Under the pieces are notes generated by a model. It saw nothing but the letters and a program-made list of their open reading frames with translations, did no database searches and had not been told where the DNA came from. The position numbers and the translations under genes are program-made. From Termitidicoccus mucosus (lineage in GTDB: Bacteria > Verrucomicrobiota > Verrucomicrobiia > Opitutales > Opitutaceae), in the NCBI RefSeq assembly GCF_038725785.1, contig NZ_CP109796.1, positions 7,130,501 through 7,194,500 on the forward strand: a stretch of 64,000 nt of DNA. Reading direction: 5' to 3'. Below, piece by piece: positions 61,087 to 64,000 of the stretch. Every line of letters starts with the position of its first letter. Positions within the stretch are counted from its first letter, which is position 1.

Positions 61087-61968
61087 ATGGACAACCAAGG
61101 CACCGACCAACCAGACGAAACCGGGCTTGCTCCCGCTCCCGGCGAAAAACGCCTGCTGCGCGTGCGCACGGTCATCATCTCCGACGTGCATCTCGGCACG
61201 TCCGACTCGAAGGTGGAGGAGGTCAACCGTTTCCTGCGGCATGTGCGCTGCAAGAAATTGATCCTCAACGGGGACATCATCGACGGCTGGCAGCTCACGC
61301 GTCGCGGCGGGCGGTGGACGCGCGCGCACACGCGCTTCGTGCGCATCGTCCTGAAAATGCTGGAAAAGCGGGACACGGAAATCGTTTACCTGCGCGGCAA
61401 CCACGACGACGTGCTCGCGTCGTTTCTGCCGCTCGACTTTGCGGGGCTGCGCATCGTGGAGGACCATGTGCACGAGGGGAAACGCGGGCGCTACCTGGTG
61501 CTGCATGGCGACGTGTTCGACACGGTGACAAAGAATTTCGTGTGGCTTTCGCACCTCGGCGACTGGGGTTACGGCGCCCTGCTGCGGATCAACCGCGCCT
61601 ACAACGCTTGGCGTGCGTGGCGCGGGCAGGAATACTGGTCGTTGAGCAAGGCGATCAAGGCGCGGGTGAAGACCGCGGTGAGCTATGTGTCGAAATTCGA
61701 GGAGCGGGTCGCGAAGCTCGCGCGGGAGCGCGGCTGCGACGGAGCGATTTGCGGCCACATCCACACGCCGGCGGACCGGATGATCGAAGGCGTGCACTAC
61801 CTGAACTCGGGCGACTGGGTGGAGTCGCTGACCGCGATCGTCGAGCACTGGGACGGCCGGTATCAACTGATTGAATACACCGATTTCGCGCGCGAGTTCC
61901 TGCGTCCGAAGGAGGATGCGGAGGGGAAGGGGAGGCCGGAGTTGCAGGCGGAGGCGTTTGCCGCGTGA
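61087..61968 (+). CDS. LpxH-like calcineurin-type metallophosphoesterase
   Basis: 293 aa. All five metal motifs are present: SDVHLG, NGDIIDGW, RGNHDD, LHGDVFD and CGHIHTP. The arrangement and the helical insert between the fourth and fifth motifs match the UDP-2,3-diacylglucosamine pyrophosphatase (LpxH/LpxI-replacement) group widespread in non-proteobacteria. It would act in lipid A synthesis or an analogous envelope lipid pathway. It is coupled to the GT4 gene. Confidence 0.85.
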   Translation: MDNQGTDQPDETGLAPAPGEKRLLRVRTVIISDVHLGTSDSKVEEVNRFLRHVRCKKLILNGDIIDGWQLTRRGGRWTRAHTRFVRIVLKMLEKRDTEIVYLRGNHDDVLASFLPLDFAGLRIVEDHVHEGKRGRYLVLHGDVFDTVTKNFVWLSHLGDWGYGALLRINRAYNAWRAWRGQEYWSLSKAIKARVKTAVSYVSKFEERVAKLARERGCDGAICGHIHTPADRMIEGVHYLNSGDWVESLTAIVEHWDGRYQLIEYTDFAREFLRPKEDAEGKGRPELQAEAFAA

Positions 61969-62008
61969 CGGGCCGGCGGGACGGTGGGATGCCTCGTCCT
62001 GATTCTCC

Positions 62009-62164
62009 TTTGTTAACTGAGGTTAAGCGGACAGCCCGAGGGATTGCGTGGCATGGGCGTCCTCGCCCATGTGTCCGAGAGTTTGCGGCGCGGAGCGCCG
62101 TCCACGGGCGGGGACGCCCGTGCCACACGATCCGTCCTGCCCCGCGTCAACCTTGGTTAACAAA
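62009..62164. repeat. Nested palindromic element (R5 type with extra outer arms)
   Basis: Outer arms 62009-62024 (TTTGTTAACTGAGGTT) and 62149-62164 (AACCTTGGTTAACAAA, two mismatches). Inside are GCGTGGCATGGGCGTCC and its counterpart GGACGCCCGTGCCACAC (about 62046-62062 and 62112-62128) plus a GCGGCGCGGAGCGCCG stem. It lies between the LpxH-like gene and the convergent CobC-like gene. Confidence 0.8.
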
Positions 62165-62170
62165 GTGGAA

Positions 62171-62722
62171 CTAACCGGCCGCCTCGACATGCCCGAAGGG
62201 AATAGCGGCGGAAAACAATTCCATGAGCGGGCGCGATTGTGCGTGGGCGCGCCAGGAGCGGATCACGCCGGCGTGGGTGACGATGGCGATGCGCGGGGAC
62301 GGGCGGCCGGCGCCGCCGGTCCCGACCAGGCGCGCAAGCAGCCCGGCGCGGACTTCGCCGACGCGGTGATGCAACCCGGCCGCGGTCTCGCCGTTGGGCG
62401 GGCGGGCGTTCCACGGGTCGCGGGCCCAGGCTTCGCTTTGCGCGTCGTGAAACGACTCCCAGGCGCGGTTTTCCCAGTCGCCGAAGTTGAGTTCGAGCAG
62501 GCGCGCGTCGATCCGGACGGCGGGAGCGCCGAGCGTTTCGGCGAGGCGGAGGGCGCGCGCGGACGGACTGCTCCAGACTTCCGTCGGAACCCAGGGCAGG
62601 CGGGCGCGGACATCGGCGGCCTCGGCGGCGAACGTCGCGGCGAGCGGCACGTCGCTTTGCCCGTAACAAACGCCGCGGACGACGGCGACGCTGGTGTGGC
62701 GGATGAGGAGGGCGGCGGGCAT
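62171..62722 (-). CDS. cobC: CobC-like alpha-ribazole phosphatase (histidine phosphatase family)
   Basis: 183 aa, the usual CobC length. The phosphohistidine motif is LIRHTSVAVVRGVCYGQSDV (R-H-T instead of R-H-G, common in CobC), with SSPSARALRLAETLG, the acid E in LELNFGDWENR, and the second His in VTHAGVIRSW. CobC removes phosphate from alpha-ribazole 5'-phosphate in cobalamin synthesis. No other cobalamin gene is present in the window, so the role is by similarity only. It is divergent from the PncC-like gene. Confidence 0.8.
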   Translation of the reverse strand: MPAALLIRHTSVAVVRGVCYGQSDVPLAATFAAEAADVRARLPWVPTEVWSSPSARALRLAETLGAPAVRIDARLLELNFGDWENRAWESFHDAQSEAWARDPWNARPPNGETAAGLHHRVGEVRAGLLARLVGTGGAGRPSPRIAIVTHAGVIRSWRAHAQSRPLMELFSAAIPFGHVEAAG

Positions 62723-62885
62723 GGTTTATGGGTTTGGCGGCGGCGGGGGTCCAGCATGTCCCATTCACGAAGCATGCCGTCAACGTTTTCATTGCCGGTT
62801 CTCCTTCCCTATATAAGCGGGAAAAACGATTTGAGTATCGCGCGGCCGCCGGAATCTGTCAGGACTCGGTGGGCAACCTCCAACG

Positions 62886-63389
62886 ATGAGCGAACTCAGA
62901 GACCTCATGCAACGCACCCCCGATCTGCGCATCGCGGTGGCGGAAAGCATCACTTGCGGACATTTGCAGGCGCGCATCGGAAGCATTTCCGGCGCGTCCC
63001 GTTTCTTCCTGGGTGGCATCACGACTTATTCCCTCGAACAAAAAATCCGGCATCTCGGCGTGCGGCGGGACATCGCGGAGCCGGTGAATTGCGTGTCGGA
63101 GGAGGTGGCGCGGACGATGGCGCGCGGGGCGTGTGACTTGTTTGGCTGCGATCTCGCGCTGGCGACGACCGGCTACGCGGAGCCGTCCGTGGAGTGGAAC
63201 GTGCCGCAGCCGTTCGCGTGGTGGGCGCTTGCGCACCGCGCGGCCGGGGGCGGATTCGTTTTCGCCAGCGCGTGCGTGGATTGCCCGGCCTTGGAGCGCG
63301 TGGCGGTGCAGCGGCGCGTGGCGGCGGCGGCGTTCGATGCGCTGCTCGCGCATCTGCGTCCGGCGGATGCGCAGGCGAACGCCGGTTGA
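62886..63389 (+). CDS. pncC: CinA C-terminal domain protein, nicotinamide-nucleotide amidase-like
   Basis: 167 aa. The segment VAESITCGHLQARIGSISGA corresponds to the A-E-S-x-T-x-G-x-L motif (the usual S-C-T is shifted to T-C-G-H), followed by SRFFLGGITTYSLEQKIRHL and LATTGYAEPSVEWNVPQPFA. In PncC the Ser and Lys hydrolyse NMN to NaMN, a pyridine-nucleotide salvage step. The loop after TGYAEP is longer and less typical than in E. coli PncC. The start follows a TATATAAGCGGG segment at about 62810-62821. Confidence 0.75.
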   Translation: MSELRDLMQRTPDLRIAVAESITCGHLQARIGSISGASRFFLGGITTYSLEQKIRHLGVRRDIAEPVNCVSEEVARTMARGACDLFGCDLALATTGYAEPSVEWNVPQPFAWWALAHRAAGGGFVFASACVDCPALERVAVQRRVAAAAFDALLAHLRPADAQANAG

Positions 63390-63935
63390 GGCGGGCGCGA
63401 AGTTCCGCCTTTGGCCGGTCCCGGACGGGACTGCGGGCGCCGTCCGAGGGCGAGTCATAGCCTTTCCGAACGAGACTATCTTTTTGGATTCGTCGCTATT
63501 TTCGATGACTGAAAGCAACAAAAAATTAACCGCAAAGAACGCAAAGAGCGCAGGAAACAATCCTGCTTTTCCATGGGTTTTTTGCGTTCTCTGCGGTTAA
63601 ATAAGCAAACCAGCCATCGAAAATAGCGAGGAGCCTCTTTTTGGAAGGACGGCCTCCGTGCCGTCCGCTTCATGGAGGAAAGGGCGGCACGGAGGCCGTT
63701 GCTCCAAAAAAAACAGGAATTGCCAAAGCCTAAAAGTGCTTCGGAGGAGGTATCTCACGGGGAAAAGGCCGCGTCCCGCGTCCGTTTTCATGGTTTGGTA
63801 AAAGTACCACAATGTGGCTCTTGTCATTTGCGGACGGGGCCGTCTCCCTCCTCGCCTTCGAGTCAATCCGGCTCTCCGTCTTAACCCCATTCCCTGGATA
63901 CAAAGACGTTTTCTTGGTTTTGAGTTTTTCACATC
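63390..63935. other. Intergenic region filled with palindromic repeats
   Basis: No gene is credible. 63493-63507 and 63615-63629 form a perfect 15-bp outer inverted repeat (TCGCTATTTTCGATG). Inside it 63526-63545 and 63581-63600 form a 20-bp inverted repeat with one mismatch (TTAACCGCAAAGAACGCAAA). A third palindrome, about 63640-63706 (TTTGGAAGGACGGCCTCCGT and counterpart), follows. The AT-rich stretch at about 63895-63930 is the likely promoter/leader of the last gene. Confidence 0.7.
63493..63629. repeat. Nested palindromic repeat (R10)
   Basis: Outer perfect 15-bp arms 63493-63507/63615-63629 and inner 20-bp arms 63526-63545/63581-63600 with one mismatch, plus a CAGGA/TCCTG tip. Partial arms of the same element occur at about 59629-59700. 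Confidence 0.85.
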
Positions 63936-64000
63936 ATGAATCCCAATCCCCCTTCCGTCGCGCGTTACGCCTGGGTGGTGCTGGCTTTGCTGGCGCCCGT
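63936..64000 (+). CDS. N-terminus of a membrane protein (possibly a transporter), truncated by window end
   Basis: Starts MNPNPPSVARYAWVVLALLA and continues open to the end of the window (21 full codons). A short polar start followed by a hydrophobic helix is typical of MFS-type transporters, but too little is visible for a family. The ATG is preceded by an AT-rich leader; no strong ribosome-binding site is seen. Confidence 0.5.
   Translation, partial: MNPNPPSVARYAWVVLALLAP

Overview
The window is GC-rich, densely coded, and lacks rRNA, tRNA and CRISPR sequence. The gene content points to Verrucomicrobiota, most likely Opitutaceae, possibly a gut-associated member. The clues are an alternative complex III operon next to a cbb3 oxidase, a DUF1501/DUF1549/DUF1553 (planctomycete-type) set, Opitutaceae-style TonB receptor and PATR autotransporter genes, many glycoside hydrolases, and many dispersed palindromic repeats. 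The lineage is inferred from protein families only; no marker gene is present.

Layout. 1-90: 5' end of an ABC transporter ATPase (minus). 0.4-12.3 kb: respiratory block, actABCDEF (alternative complex III), two small membrane proteins (one CcoS-like), then ccoN, ccoO and a CcoP-like cytochrome c. Quinol electrons would pass through ACIII and periplasmic c-hemes to the cbb3 oxidase. 12.5-19.4 kb: housekeeping genes (RsmB-like methyltransferase, a double-domain ThyX-like protein, GYF/RDD membrane protein, KamA-like radical SAM protein, MntR, a GmhB-like HAD phosphatase). 19.6-26.6 kb: a minus-strand operon of a Rid/chorismatase-like protein, a DUF1549/DUF1553 protein, a DUF1501 protein and a large PPC-type secreted protein. 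27.0-30.2 kb: a secreted RCC1/Ig/NHL mosaic protein with a GlyGly-CTERM-like tail. 30.7-50.0 kb: carbohydrate-use and surface region (YhcH, GH16, GH2, a GH43/GH117-like propeller protein, a GntR/LacI-type regulator, a sialidase-like protein, GH36 alpha-galactosidase, TonB-dependent receptor, giant autotransporter). 50.3-57.5 kb: an Rhs/YD-repeat polymorphic toxin with an AT-rich tip, an overlapping immunity candidate, and a second small membrane protein flanked by two inverted-repeat elements. 57.6-64.0 kb: rhamnogalacturonan-lyase-like protein, GT4 glycosyltransferase, LpxH-like phosphoesterase, CobC-like phosphatase, PncC/CinA-C protein and the first codons of a membrane protein.

The most unusual feature is the number and placement of dispersed self-complementary repeats. 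At least ten sequence types occur. Most sit just after stop codons, some are inside genes in frame (twice in the Rhs gene), and some form the N-termini of two secreted proteins, including parts of their export signals. The second point of interest is the Rhs tip/immunity region, where two elements with 30-31-bp terminal inverted repeats bracket an orphan membrane-protein gene.
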